Of a stretch of 64,000 bases of DNA, positions 11,991 to 25,000 are shown piece by piece (the first letter of the stretch is position 1; the number at the start of each line of letters is the position of its first letter). The DNA comes from Pegea sp. RAD2-039. Taxonomy: Eukaryota; Chordata; Thaliacea; Salpida; Salpidae. The translations under genes were made by a program, and so were the position numbers. The notes beneath the pieces were generated by a model. That model saw only the letters and a program-made list of their open reading frames with translations. It did not search any database and was not told the DNA's origin. Where the stretch lies: assembly GCA_034620365.1 (NCBI GenBank), contig JAQGEQ010000363.1, positions 2,418,001 through 2,482,000 on the forward strand, given 5' to 3'.

Positions 11991-14046
11991 GATTCATTCA
12001 TTTATATGTTGTGAAATTAGTTAAATTGTTTGATTAAGTGAAAAAAAAACCTTTGAAAATCATGAAAATTTCAGAAGTTGTAATTAATGTGTTTTATAAA
12101 CTCTCTTATCTTTTACATCTTTCATTTTTCAGCAATTATTTCTTTAAAGTTTGTTTTGTAAATGTGAAGCTGTTTAAATGTAAACATTTTCAGTTATATT
12201 AAACTGTCTGATTATTAGTTTAATTTGTCATTGCTTCTTTCACTTTAATACAAATTAAAAGGTATTTTAGTGTCAACTAAAACAATCTTCATAATTAACT
12301 TACAATTTAGATATAAACAATAAACATTTTCAATAATTTACAGGTAGAACTGATTTCATTTTGCAAATACTTTGAAAACAATTTTTTGACGAGTTAGTAC
12401 TTGCGTTTGATGATTAATAACATATCATCTAGCAATATATTTACTTTAACTTATTTGCAAATTAATTTTCTATTATTTGCAAAAGCATTTAAATTTATTC
12501 CATCATTCAATAAAATAACTTTGCTTGAAATTGTTTAAAAAGTCAGTTATTTTTGTCAATTAAAAATAATTTGGTTTTTAACTGTTATTGAAGTGGGTAG
12601 TGATTTTTAAAAGGTTTTAAAATATATATCTTGATATAAAAGAGTAATTCTATTATCTTGACTAGTTCATTTCAGTTAGTAATAACATTTTCATAGCAAT
12701 TGCTATAAGTGGTGCTTTAAATAACAATTGTGGTAGCTTTTTAATATTCTACTTTTGAAAATAAATTAGTGTTTAAACTGAAACTTGTTTTTTTTGTCAG
12801 ACTAATTACTAAAATAAACTTTATTTTGATGTATATAAAAGATATGTTTATGATTTACAATTATAAAATTCAATAAGACTGGAAATATTTTACAAAACCA
12901 TTTACTGTTCTATTTTTAACTTTCTATGTAAGTTTTTTTTCAGTTTATTATTTCTAAATAGCAATAGAACTTTAACAATCTTTCACTAAGCTTTTAGTAA
13001 CAGTTTTAAAGTTTTAGGTCAAAGGTACAACTCAATTTTTTTCAAATTTTATTACAGTTTAATTTTACCTACTAATTATATTAAAAAATTATTTTTATAT
13101 AAACCAAAAAACTTTCCAATAAATGAAAATTTATTAAATTGAAATCGATAAATTAAAGTTAAACTTATTTTATAAAACGAGAGAATAAAAAAAAAGATTT
13201 TCTCAAAGCAGATACTGCAAAAATAATACCAGCAGAGTATAAACCTTATAGTATAAACTACTTACAGTACTAGACAGTGCTTAATATTTTATTAGCAATT
13301 TGCTCATATCTTGATGCCAGTTTTTTAAAGTTTTATTCTACTTTCTTATATCAGAAGCTATTTTGGTTTATCAGAATTAGGTTAAAGTTTTATTACTTGC
13401 TTATAAAAGTACTGTTTATAAACAAAGTTTAGAAAGTTAGTTTATATAAACTTACTTAAATATTTGTTTAAATATATAAAAGTAAACAAAATAAAAACTG
13501 CTTTAAAAAAAGAAAGTTTTCTTTTATTGAACAACTTTAAATAAATCTTTCTTTCTTATAAATTGTTTAACATTCTTTACTTAGCTAACCTAAAATTTGA
13601 AAATTTCATTGATTATACTTTTAAGGTATAAGTAACAATCAATTTTTAATAATGAATACCATCAATTATTTAGAGTTTAACTTAGAATCTGTGGTTCTTA
13701 TTTCAATTTATACAAAATCATTAAGAGTTTTTAATTAAAGTCAGTAATAACGAAAGACATAAAAAAATTAAATCTCTTCAAACAAGTGCTTTAATTTTAT
13801 ACAATGAATTAGCCTTTCATAACTTGAAATCTGTGACGTCATATCCGTTTTTAAGTGTTGTGTTTTTTATAAGTTTAAAACAATTTTGCTAGAGACAGCA
13901 AAAGTTAACTGGTTAACACGTGTTACTTGTTTTCATTGTAAAAGTTTTTCTTTGTCTTTTGAAATTTAAATTTTCTTTCAATTTATAGAATGTTTTTTCA
14001 GCTTTTATAATTTTTTGCTTGGTTTTATTACTACTTTCTGTTTATA
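11991..14046. other. AT-rich intergenic sequence
   Basis: No gene is supported. TGACGTCA occurs at 13834, about 220 bases upstream of the Rho GTPase start, and may belong to its promoter. Confidence 0.5.
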
Positions 14047-14052
14047 GTGACA

Positions 14053-15418
14053 ATGGCAAGTCTGTTAAGATGTGTCGTGGTTGGCGATGGTGCCGTTGGT
14101 AAAACGAGTATGTTAATTAGTTACAGTAAAGGGGATTTCCCAGACGAATATGTGCCGACTATTTTAGATCAATATGCTGGTAAGTTTTTTTTTTCTTTTT
14201 TTATTTATTTCTATGATAAAAGTTAAAAAATATTTTTTTCATCTTTTCTTCAAACTTCTATTTAAAGATTGTTTAAATTTGAAATTTTTCTCTGTATAAA
14301 GTTGATTCAAATTGAAAATTTGCCACAAAAAATTTTTGTAAAAAAAAACTTTTCATTTGAAACAAAAATTAATTTCTCATTAGTTTGAATAATCACGTGA
14401 TCACCGAAAAAACCGTTTCCTTGACAACTTAACCACAAATAACCAATGAAGCTAGTACAAAAAAAATCCTCTGCAAAAATATTCATGAATCATTTTGAGC
14501 ACGTCACAGAACAAACCCGAAACATCTATGACGTCATCAACACCTTCTTGTTTCTACAGCAACAGTGACAGTAGGGGATATCCCTTACATGTTGGAATTA
14601 GTGGACACAGCTGGACAGGAGGACTATGACCGCTTGAGACCACTGTCCTACAATAAAGCGGACATCTTTCTTGTTTGTTATTCTGTTGTTATTCCTTCTT
14701 CCTTTACCAATGTCAAAGAAAATTGGGTCCCTGAGTTGAAGGAGCATGCTTCGAATGTCCCGTTTATCCTGGTAAGTTTTTTCGCCACTAGGAGGCGCTG
14801 TTTGTTTATTATTACAAATGGAAGACTATTTTTACTGTTTTTAATTCTGCGCACATTTATTCATATTCATGATCAACTTTTAGTTAGAATTTTGGGGTTT
14901 TTATGGTAAAAAATAAATATCTATTTTACTGATCTTATCTTTGATGTATTGAAAAGCCACTTGTGGTTGATTCGGCACCTTGATTTGTAAAAACTCCTCG
15001 GCCAATATAAATTCATCCAAGACGCTTGAAAACCTTTTTATGAAGCGAACTCAAAGTTTAAATTGGTGCCCCAGATTAAACTAGACCCCTAAGTGGCACC
15101 CACAAACTTTTAACTAGTCCCAATTGTAAAAACATTTTTGTAAAAAGCCATTTTATCAACTTAAAGGTTGGAACTCAAATCGACCTTCGAGAAGACGGAA
15201 AACTAATTCAAGAACTCTCTCAGAGCAAGCAACAACCAATCACAACCAAGATGGGGCAGAAAAAGGCGCACAAACTGGGCGCGGCTTGTCATCGCGAGTG
15301 CTCTGCGGTTACTATGGACGGAATTAAAGAAGTATTTGATGAAGCGATTCATACAGTCCTGTTTCCTCCGGAAAAGAAGGATGTTAGTGAGGATAAAAAG
15401 AAATGTGTGATAAGTTAA
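14053..15418 (+). CDS. Rho-family GTPase, TC10/TCL (RhoQ/RhoJ)-like, Cdc42 group
   Basis: A small GTPase switch for actin and membrane traffic. Exons 14053-14179, 14560-14771 and 15167-15418 join in phase to give 196 aa. The P-loop GDGAVGKT is at residues 11-18, [16 protein letters not shown] follows at about 60, the G4 motif is TQID, and the G5 region is ECSAVT. The C-terminus is a polybasic stretch ending in CVIS, a CaaX prenylation box. [13 protein letters not shown] and the [19 protein letters not shown] region resemble TC10/TCL more than Cdc42. Odd point: switch I reads PTILDQYA, whereas Cdc42 and TC10 have PTVFDN/HYA, so the conserved effector-contact Phe is Leu. A 3' splice acceptor lies six bases before the ATG, implying a 5' UTR exon or trans-splicing. 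Confidence 0.88.
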
Positions 15419-18280
15419 AGAAGGTCCCGATGTTCTTTTCTTTTAGGTCGCTATTTTGTGTTTTCATATCTTTCTTCTTTTAGTTCTTCTTAATCTGATC
15501 ATTTGATGATCTGATGTCCGAGGCCATTTCCATTTCTCTGGTTTTAGTTCTGTGCAATTTTGTTTTCTCATCGATTCGAAAGTTGAAAAAAGAAATTAAA
15601 AAATTCTTCTGATGAAGTTTCAGAGATTTTCACAAATTCCATTTTGAAGAGACAGATCATAAGACACTAAAATCAGGAAGTGAAGAGTTCAGAATAAACA
15701 TCCGGAAAAATCAGATCTCTGCAAAGACACATTTTTAAATCTTTTAAAGGTTAAGAGAAAGATCTTTAAGCTGAAAGTCCAAAATCTCAGAATTAAAGAT
15801 TTTTTCAGTGAATTTTTCATCTTTAAAACTTCCAATCAATATCAATTTGATTTTCTGTAAAATATTTGTTATTATTTTAAAACTTATTTTTATATTTATT
15901 TTGAAGCAATTTTTATTGCAATAACTTATGAAATAATACAAGTTATTTTGAATTAATAACTTTTGGTAAAATTATAATTTTTATACCAAAATTTTCGAAA
16001 AGATTAAATTAGAAAAAGATTAATTTTTCACAAATTTATGATGAAATTTTGTTCTTTCTCAAAATATACTTTTGAAATAAATTAACTTTAGATAATAAAA
16101 TTAAATATTAAATTAGATGGTAAAGCTGAATTGATAGTACAACAGAAGAAACGTTTTTTTGATTCATTAAATATTAATGAATAAAAATTTTTCAGAAAAT
16201 AAAACCTTTAGTTTAGTAATTGATAAATACTGGTAACATTTTCACAAGGGTCTTGAATCTGCAAAAATATTTATTGAAACATAAACAAAAATATCTTTTT
16301 GAGTTTTTAAGTTAAAACAGAAAGATTATATAAACTTAAAAAACTTTTTTTTAAATTATAAAAATTTCGTGATTTGAATAAACGTTTTTAATAAATGAGA
16401 AATTATTTAATTGTTTTTCTTTTTTACAGCTTTTCGTTCAGACATCAGAGTACTTCTAATAAAATAAATTTGTTGATAATAAATATGGAAGAACATTTTT
16501 GCCTTGAAATATTATGAAAGTTTAACTTCATAAAATTGCATAACACCAACTTATAACAATAATCTTGCTTTATTCTATATTTAAATAGTTTATTTTTGTT
16601 TTGAACCTACAAATTTAGTGAAATATTGATTATTTTATTGAAAAGGTGTTTTTGATTATTCATCCTGTTTTAATCATCCTATAGATTATTCAAAGATCTT
16701 TTTTAGTCTAAAAAACAACTCTTTTAAAAGCAAAATAGTTTGTTTAAAAATAAATTTATAAAGTTATTGATATGAAATGATGAAACATTTTTAGAAAACA
16801 AATTACATTTGATAATTTGAATTATATTGTAAATGAGAGCAAATAAAATTATTTTTTTAATAATGTATTTATGTTATTGCAATTTATAAAAAAAAAAACA
16901 TCCGCTAGATGATGCACTTGCAGACAAAAGTACGAATTATATTTAGTATTTTGGTTAAAATTTCTTTTTAATGAAAATCTACATCTTTATTTTGAAATTT
17001 TAAATCAAATTTCTTATAATTTTTCAAATGTAAAAGTAACTAAACAATTTGACAGTTTAAAATATTAAATTTATTGTTGTTTAATTAATTTTTCTTTCAG
17101 ACTTTAACTGAAAAGAAAAATTTAAAATAATTAAGATTGATGAGCCTGATTGGTAATAGAAGCCTAAATAAGAAAAGACCATATTTTCCTTAGTAGATCT
17201 TAAAATGTAAGATTAAACTTTAACCTTTAACTTTTCAAATTAAACATTAAACGCTTGAATATACAAAATATGTTTATAAAAAATAGTATTATTTAGATAA
17301 TAACAAACTGAAAATATTGATTCAAATTTTGAATATTGAAAAATTAAAAAAAAAACTTGATGAATAAAACTTATTAAAAAAATTAGAAAGAAAAAAACCT
17401 CAGAATTATTTTGAAGTATTTTTGAAAGGAATTTTTTTCCTTCGTCATTTTCAAATTTATTTTTCAAATTTTTCTTTTCATATTAATAGGAAATTCAAAA
17501 TGATATTCTTTACTTGGTATTTAGAAAATACCAAACATTAAACATGTAAAAGTCAAATATTAAACTTTTTAATTTGCTTTTTATTAGATAAATAAAACAA
17601 AAATATTTAAAAAAATGAAAGTTTCTGTTTTAATCAAAATGTTTTTATTTTCTTCTCAGTCTTCTCTAAATTTCAAATCTTCAAAAATTTGAATATTTAT
17701 ATAAGATGTTGAAAGATTTTATCAAATATAGGTGATAAAGGATAAAAGTTATTTTTGGAAATTTATTGATTCGTAATAAAACTTTTTCTCGTCAGATTTA
17801 TCTGGGAACCACGTGTTGATGTGATCAGATTGGATCCAATCCAGTATCGGAGTTATAATCTTCTCAGCCAAACAAAACAGTTGTTGAACAATTGTTTGAT
17901 CATTTTTATGATTGATTTTTATCTCATTTGCATAAAATACTTATCATTTTACTAAATTGTTAACTTTGAATTTTTTTGATGAATTTTGGAAATATATTTT
18001 TTTCTTTTTGAAATTTTGTCATCTACAATTTTTTTTTCTTCAATTATTCATTGAGATCATTTAGTCACGTGATTAGCATTTAATTTCTCCTTTTCCTTAT
18101 TTAGTGTTGAAATTGCAACAAAAGTGAAATTGTTGATCATTATAATTTCTTTTTTTCAACAAAGCAAACAAAAAATTAAAACTTTTTCTTAAAAAAATCC
18201 GAAAAATCAACTTTCTTCTACAATTACTAAAAAACAATTTATAATATTTGAAACATAAAAATTGTTTTATTTAATTCTAA
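15419..18280. other. 3' flank and AT-rich intergenic sequence
   Basis: The first few hundred bases are probably the GTPase 3' UTR. No other gene is supported. TCACGTGA occurs at 18065. Confidence 0.5.
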
Positions 18281-18571
18281 CACCGTTCGAATGACGTCAT
18301 CAAACGCTAGATACATTATTGCAGAGTCTTAGATACAAATAAGATAGAGAAAAGTGTATTACCATGGCAACGATGTCTGCAAATGCCACATACCACCGGT
18401 TGCTATAGTGATGACGTCACAACTAGATCGATAATGCTGCAAACGTCGGTTGAAGTAAAATCCCTGAAATTACAACGAGCAAAATGTGGTTAGTGACGTC
18501 ATAATGCTGACGTCATATAAGAAGGAATGAAAATGTGACTTTTATGTTTGAAGAGGAGGTTAGATGCAGTG

Positions 18572-19329
18572 ATGAGTGATCAACCAAGCATGACGGGCGG
18601 TATCGACGCCGATGACGTCACTGTAATGATGACTAATGTAATTGCTGTGAGATTTTGTTTCACAAAAATGAAAGATTTGATGAGGAAGAAGAGAGAGATG
18701 AGGATAAAGATGAAAAGATCTGATGAGGCTTGCTCCCAGCTGATCCAAGTATCTCATCTTCTGAAGAAGTTAACAATCCAGCAAATCAAGATGATGAAAT
18801 TGAATCGGGAGTCTTTTACAAGCTCTCTGCAGCAATCAAATCATCATTTTGTTGATCTTGACAGCTTCATCAATAAAATTTTCCGACCTGGTAAGTCCCT
18901 AGATGCCTAAAACGATCTTTAAGCTCTTTATCATCAGGATCAACATCCAAGGAATGTCTCGAAGCTTCGAAATCTGAACAGATTCTTCGACTTCCGTCTT
19001 TGCACGCAATCAAAAGCTGTGAAACTGACGTAAGTGGTTTATGACGTCATCAGTGACGTCATTTATCGCGTGTTCAGCCAGGTGCAAGCTTCACGAGTCA
19101 TCGAACTCAAATTTCAACCAATCAACTTCAACCTTCGCCGCTACTGACTACGCGCGAACGGATGAAGCTTCAGGTGATTCTGAAATCTGAAACTGGCCAC
19201 TAGATGGCAGTGTTGGGTTTTGTGCAGAAGAACTTAGTAGTCGAGAAGAAAAGCGGACTTCAAACGCGATTCTCAATGATTGGAAGAATCGAAGAAGATG
19301 AAGACGATGATGATGAAGATGAACCCTGA
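18572..19329 (+). CDS. Uncharacterised protein with acidic tail, four exons
   Basis: Exons 18572-18890, 18938-19029, 19078-19173 and 19228-19329 are separated by three introns of 47-54 nt with GT-AG ends and matching phases, giving 202 aa. The protein starts MSDQPSMTGGIDADD, has a basic Met/Lys-rich middle, and ends in an acidic run (EEDEDDDDEDEP). No domain is recognised. The first exon is doubtful: another frame over 18650-18840 also looks coding (acidic, Ser/Glu-rich) but has two stop pairs, so a further short intron may be missing from the model. TGACGTCA occurs eight times between 18292 and 19342, in the flank, exon 1 and an intron. Confidence 0.42.
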
Positions 19330-20874
19330 TTCTGTGACGTCATGACGCTTTTTAATCACGGGATTTTTATTAAAGCTTTTTAGATAACTATTTATCGTAT
19401 TTTTTTATGGTTCTTTTTAAAGTCCTCGAAGGCGTTTTGGCGTGTCTTTTCTGGCTATTAAAAGAACTTTGAAATTTTAGTTGTACAAATTCTCGGCCAA
19501 TAAAATAAAATTTTTGGGACTTTTTTGTCGTTATGACCAAAAATCCCCGAAAATATTTTATTGATGTTTTTTAGGATTTCAAAACTATAGCCGATGACTT
19601 TGGAACTAATAAAATTATTTAATAACTGGCTTTGTATCAATCAATTAACAGATTATTCAATTAAAAGTTCTATTTTTAGATTCAACCAGCTGAAATTTTG
19701 AATTCTAAAAGCTGATTATTTAATTTTGTATTACTACATACGAGCAGTGTTTCCGGAGAAATAATTTAAAATTTAAGATTTTGAAGCTTATGTTCGAAAT
19801 TTGTTTGTATTTAGAATAAAATATTTACAGAAAATTTATTTTTTTGTAATTTAAATGTTTGGTTACAGTTTTGTTTGTTTTTTGGTAAATTTGTTTTAGA
19901 TTTTGATTATAAACGTTTTTTTTTTTAGGTACCACCACAATTTTTATGGTTTATAATCTAAGATGTTACTTAATTCTCCAGGGACAGTGGTTACAAATGT
20001 TTTTTTTCAGAATTTCTAGTAACTTTACTAGTGGTTCAGTAAAGTTATTTTCGTAAAAACTTTCAAGTAATTACTGCTGTTTAAAAATGATAAAAGCTGA
20101 AAAATAATTAAACTGAAATTATATTTTAAAAAATTGTATCTGTAATTCGTGAAATATGTTTTATATTTAAGTTAAATTTGTCTTTATTTTATGTACATTT
20201 TTATAAGTTTTAAACTGTTTAAATTGATTTGTTTGTCAAAACCGACTTAATGATTGTTTAAAGTATAAGTTTGTTTATACAAAAACTATTTATTTATTGG
20301 CTAACAGCTTATTTTAAAATGTGATATCACATAAATAAAGTTAAAAATAACAGAAATAAGCAACAAAAAACATTTTGAAAGTCTATTATTTAGTACAAAA
20401 GTTATAAACTGTTTTTTTGCAAATTTTATGCTTACTTAAAAATCTGGACTTTTTGAAAAAAATTTGTTTTTTGAAAGAATTGTTTTTAAGAAAGAACTAA
20501 AAAGAAAGTTTTGAATTACGGAATTTTAAAACTAATTTTTTGTGTTTAGTTAAACTTTTTTTTATCTCAAATAAATCTTTTGTTAGAATAAATATTATAT
20601 TTTTATTAATTAATAATCAGGCCATAAAACTGTTTGAGTTTTTTTTATTTACTGTTTGGTAGATAAGTTACTTTTTTTTGAAATATTGTTTAAAAATTTG
20701 GGAATTTTTTTATATTTAAGATATTTTTTCGTTTAGTAGAAAGTCCAAATATCAAAATAACTTTAAAATTGTAAACATTTTATTTATTTTTAATCAAAAT
20801 TTTTATTAATTTGACTCTAAAAAAAAACTTATCGAGATAAAATACTAAAAATAAAAGATTTCGAAATTTTCAGA
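19330..20874. other. Intergenic sequence
   Basis: No gene is seen. TGACGTCA lies just after the preceding stop (19335). AT-rich with poly-T runs. Confidence 0.5.
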
Positions 20875-21078
20875 ATGAAGAAGAAAGTAAATTTTTTATC
20901 CAAAGATAACTGCCAACAACAATTAGATAGAATATTACCAGAAAGAAAGAATAAGCGATCGATAAATAAAATGAAAAAAATTCAAAGAAAAAGAAAAATT
21001 CTATCCAAAGAAATCTTTCCACCTCTACAGACGTATGGAGAAAGTCTTGATGACGTCACTGTTGTCTTCTGGTCGTAA
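20875..21078 (+). CDS. Possible small basic protein or terminal exon
   Basis: ATG-initiated 67-codon ORF, very Lys/Arg-rich (KKIQRKRKILSKE). A pyrimidine-rich stretch ending in TTTCAG lies one base before the ATG, as for a coding exon or a trans-splice acceptor. TGACGTCA is near 21049. It may be the last exon of a longer gene. No family recognised; chance cannot be excluded. Confidence 0.25.
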   Translation: MKKKVNFLSKDNCQQQLDRILPERKNKRSINKMKKIQRKRKILSKEIFPPLQTYGESLDDVTVVFWS

Positions 21079-21659
21079 ATAAGTTTGCGATGAAAACTTA
21101 TTCTCATAACTTGCTTACGGAAATGGGAATTATTTCGTTCCGCTTGAATGAACAACGTGTGCTCTCAAGCAGAACGCAAATCTCATTGTCGCCACTTGAT
21201 GGCGCTACACACTCAGTAGATGTACTTAGAGATAACTTGAAGCAACGATCTGGTGTGCCTTGGCTAATTTTTTTTTCTTAGCTTCGCTTAAGCAGACAGA
21301 AGCTAGTTTATTTATTTTCTGTTTGATTTTTGTTTCTATTCTGTTCGATTTTAGTCTTTTTTAGCTTTGAAGTTAAAGTTTAGAATAGAAAAGAAATTTT
21401 TGGTGGTAATTATTTGCAAAATTGGTTTATTTAACAACTAAATTAAACAATTTATTTTCTATTTGTTTTTTCTTGAAAGCATTTTCTCTTTATTTTTTTT
21501 TTGTTACCCGACGAATGATTTTACATTCTTTCTATTTTATTCATCAAAAACTTCAAATAATTTCGTTTTTTTCTTTAATTTCGAAATTAATTAAAAAATT
21601 ATTTTCAGAAAATTATTTAGTTGAAATTAAATTCACAACTATAAACTTAATCTACAAGA

Positions 21660-22088
21660 TCACATGACTTAGATAAAAGATTATGATAAGTGATAAGATT
21701 GAGTTATTATTAAAGTGCTTGATTGATGCAAGGATAAAAATCGCGACTATATCGCGAAAAATCGCGTTTTTTCTTAAGTCTTTTGTCAGGGTAAAAGCGG
21801 TTAATAAATGAGAATAACCAAAGTTTATGACAAAAATGCTTTCCAAAAAAAATGGCCCAAGGCGATTGTTAACTTTAGCGATTAATACGTCATACAAGTA
21901 ATCGTATTTGGGCGAAATCGTTTTTTCGAGCATAAAAATCGAGTTTTACGCCTGACTGAGCTTGTCACGTGACGCATTTTTACATTTTTAGTTAATTTGT
22001 TTACTTCTTGTTGAATTTCAGAAAAATTTTAGAAGTAAAATATTTTAAACTAGAAAATACTATTCCTTACTCATCGATATTTGTCCTG
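21660..22088 (+). promoter_or_regulatory. Putative protocadherin promoter and 5' UTR
   Basis: The region before the protocadherin ATG carries repeated CGCGA words (21735-21770) and a 10-bp palindrome GTCACGTGAC (21964-21973), an E-box of the USF/MITF-TFE type. An AG acceptor near 22020, about 70 bases before the ATG, suggests an upstream 5' UTR exon or trans-splicing. Transcription start not determined. Confidence 0.35.
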
Positions 22089-25000
22089 ATGTATATGACG
22101 TCATTATGTTGGATTCTCGTCGTCATCTTCGCTATCAAGTCGACATCTGCGGACCTAAGAGTCCTGGAAAAAGGAGATCGACTGAAATATGAGGTGTCGG
22201 AAAACCAGAAGAAGAATTTTGTTTTGGAAGAATTTAATTTTTCAAAAGTAAAATCTGTGAAGATAGTAGATGATAAAGGGGTCTTGGAAGTAAATGGAAA
22301 TGATCTGTGTCTTAAGAAGATACTGGATCGTGAAGATATTTGTGTCTCATCTGTAGAAGTTTGTGTTCATCAAGCTAATTTGATTTTGGATAATTTAGTG
22401 ATTCCGGTCGAGGTGAGACTTCTTCTGATCTTCTTCTGATCTTCTTCTGATCTTCTTCTGATCTTCTTCTGATCTTCTTCTGATCTTCTTCTGATCTTCT
22501 TCTGATCTTCTTCTGATCTTCTTCTGATCTTCTTCTGATCTTCTTCTGATCTTCTTCTGATCTTCTTCTGATCTTCTTCTGATCTTCTTCTGATCTTCTT
22601 CTGATCTTCTTCTGATCTTCTTCTGATCTTCTTCTGATCTTCTTCTGATCTTCTTCTGATCTTCTTCTGATCTTCTTCTGATCTTCTTCTGATCTTCTTC
22701 TGATCTTCTTCTGATCTTCTTCTGATCTTCTTCTGATCTTCTTCTGATCTTCTTCTGATCTTCTTCTGATCTTCTTCTGATCTTCTTCTGATCTTCTTCT
22801 GATCTTCTTCTGATCTTCTTCTGATCTTCTTCTGATCTTCTTCTGATCTTCTTCTGATCTTCTTCTGATCTTCTTCTGATCTTCTTCTGATCATTTTTGG
22901 TGAACAAATTAATTCATAAAACTTCTGTTTCTAAAATAGTTCTTATAACCAGAGTTCATGGGCTTAAATGGGTCTACAAGGTTATGGGATCAAACAATGG
23001 GCTCAGAGGGCTTACTTGTGTCAGTCCACTGACTCAAATAGGGCCACAAAACTTCTGGGGAGTTTATGAGTCCTTCTGTCAATTTAATTCATAAAAATCA
23101 AAACTTTCAAAATTTCGATTGAACTCTAATAAGTCCATGGCTGGTCCACATTGTGAACCACTGACCTGGTCTAGAACCACTATCTTGGTTTGAAACGACT
23201 AAACCTGGTCTAAAGCCACAGACCTGGTCTAGAAACACCGGCCTACTTTAAGACCATTTGACGTGGTCACTACTGACCTAACAACATGACCTCGAGTGAC
23301 CTTTATGACCTCACAGGTGACAATCATCGATGTCAATGACAACGCGCCGCGATTTGAAGATTCTCTCATCAACAAATCGATCTCGGAAAGCGCAGAAGTC
23401 GGGAGCACGATTCGATTGATGTCCGCCCAAGACCCGGACTATGGACGCTTTGCGGTCCAGTCTTACGATATCGCGTCATCAGATCCCGATCTTCCATTTT
23501 CGTTGAGTGTCTTCAACAACACGATCGGATCACAAGATCGAATCCTCATCCCGGAGTTGAAATTGACGCGCGCGTTAGATCGCGAGATGAAGTCGCGATA
23601 TTCGATGAAGATCTTTGCTTTTGACGGAGGATCTCCGGTGAGTTTCGGAAGTTGCCTCGATCGAGTCTTTGATGATGTATTTTGTCCACAGCGATTGAAT
23701 GGTAGTACCATGGTAACAGTGGTTGTTAACGACGTCAATGACAACAAGCCGAGATTTGAGAAGTCTTTGTATCAAGTTGAAGTTGATGAGGACAAGCCTC
23801 CTGGGACAGAAATCATCCAAGTGTCCGCTACGGACCAGGACGCTGGTCTAAACTCACAAATTCAGTTCCGCTTCAGTGCCCAAGTCCGCAAAACTGAAAG
23901 ATTGTTTAAAATTGATCCGGTATCTGGAGTGATCTCGTTGCTACGGAAACTGGACTTCGAGAACTCAAAAGTTCATCACCTTACTGTCGAAGCTCGAGAT
24001 ATCGGAAACACGCCGCTATCTGCGTACGCGTCTGTCGCGGTTCACGTTCGAAATGTCAATGATGAAGCCCCTAAAATTAAAGTTGAATATTTAATTCCAA
24101 ATAGCTACCGTAAAAAGCGGTTGTATATTAGTGAAGATACTGAAGTTGGTATGGAAGTCGCGTTTATTACGCTAACTGATGGTGGTGGCGAGAATGTGAC
24201 GTGTCGTTTGAGTGAGCCTTCCAAGTTCCAGTTGTTTAAAATCGACAATGAAGAGTAAGTTCAAAGATTCTCTTGAAATGTCAATTTCGCCCAAAAATCA
24301 TCAATTTTTCATATTTTTTTCGTTTTGAGGAAACTTTAATTCAAGCTGTTTGTAAATCTGTGACAAAGTGTGAAGATTTTGTCAAATAATTCCTTTTTTG
24401 TTTGACTTTTGTTTCTTTTATCACTCTCTAAAGTTTACAAACAAAACTTTTGTGAACTTCAAACTATTCATAAAAAGTTTATCAAATTATTTTCAAATCA
24501 AAAATTTCAAGAAAAATATCTCCAAATAAAATTTCATTTTGGAATTCCAAAATGAAAAAAAAAAAACAGAAATTTAATAAAATAAATTAGAAGTACTTAC
24601 ACAGCGACTTGTTGTTACATCAATAATTCAAACCTTCCATCTTTCAGGTACTACTATTTGAAATTAAAAGAGAAGTTAGATCGAGAAGCCACCAGAACCC
24701 TGACAGAAAAACTAATCGCTACAGATGACGGTTCCCCACCAAAAACCAACATCACTACAATCACAATTGAAGTCACAGACATCAATGATAACCCTCCCGT
24801 CTTCCAACACTCGCTGTGGAACATCTCAGCGGAAGAAAGCGCGAAACCAGGAAGGAAGGTTGGAGAAGTTTTCGCGCGCGATTTAGACAGCAAAGAAAAT
24901 AAGCGATTGACTTACAAATGGAAATTCATGACGTCATCGCCGACTTTATTCGTCGGGGAAGATCAATTTGAGCTTGATGAAGATAAAGGATTTATTCTGA

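Noticed and set aside
22419..22891. CRISPR-like array
   Set aside because: The units are contiguous with no spacers, in a eukaryotic intron.
22370..22907. Long reverse-strand ORFs with an 11-residue repeat (RRRSEEDQKKI type)
   Set aside because: A minisatellite with an 11-bp unit lacking stops is open in every frame of that strand; the frames overlap each other and extend into an exon of the opposite gene.
22897..23094. 65-codon plus-strand ORF in protocadherin intron 1
   Set aside because: It lies between two exons joined in phase, has no motif and sits in repetitive sequence.
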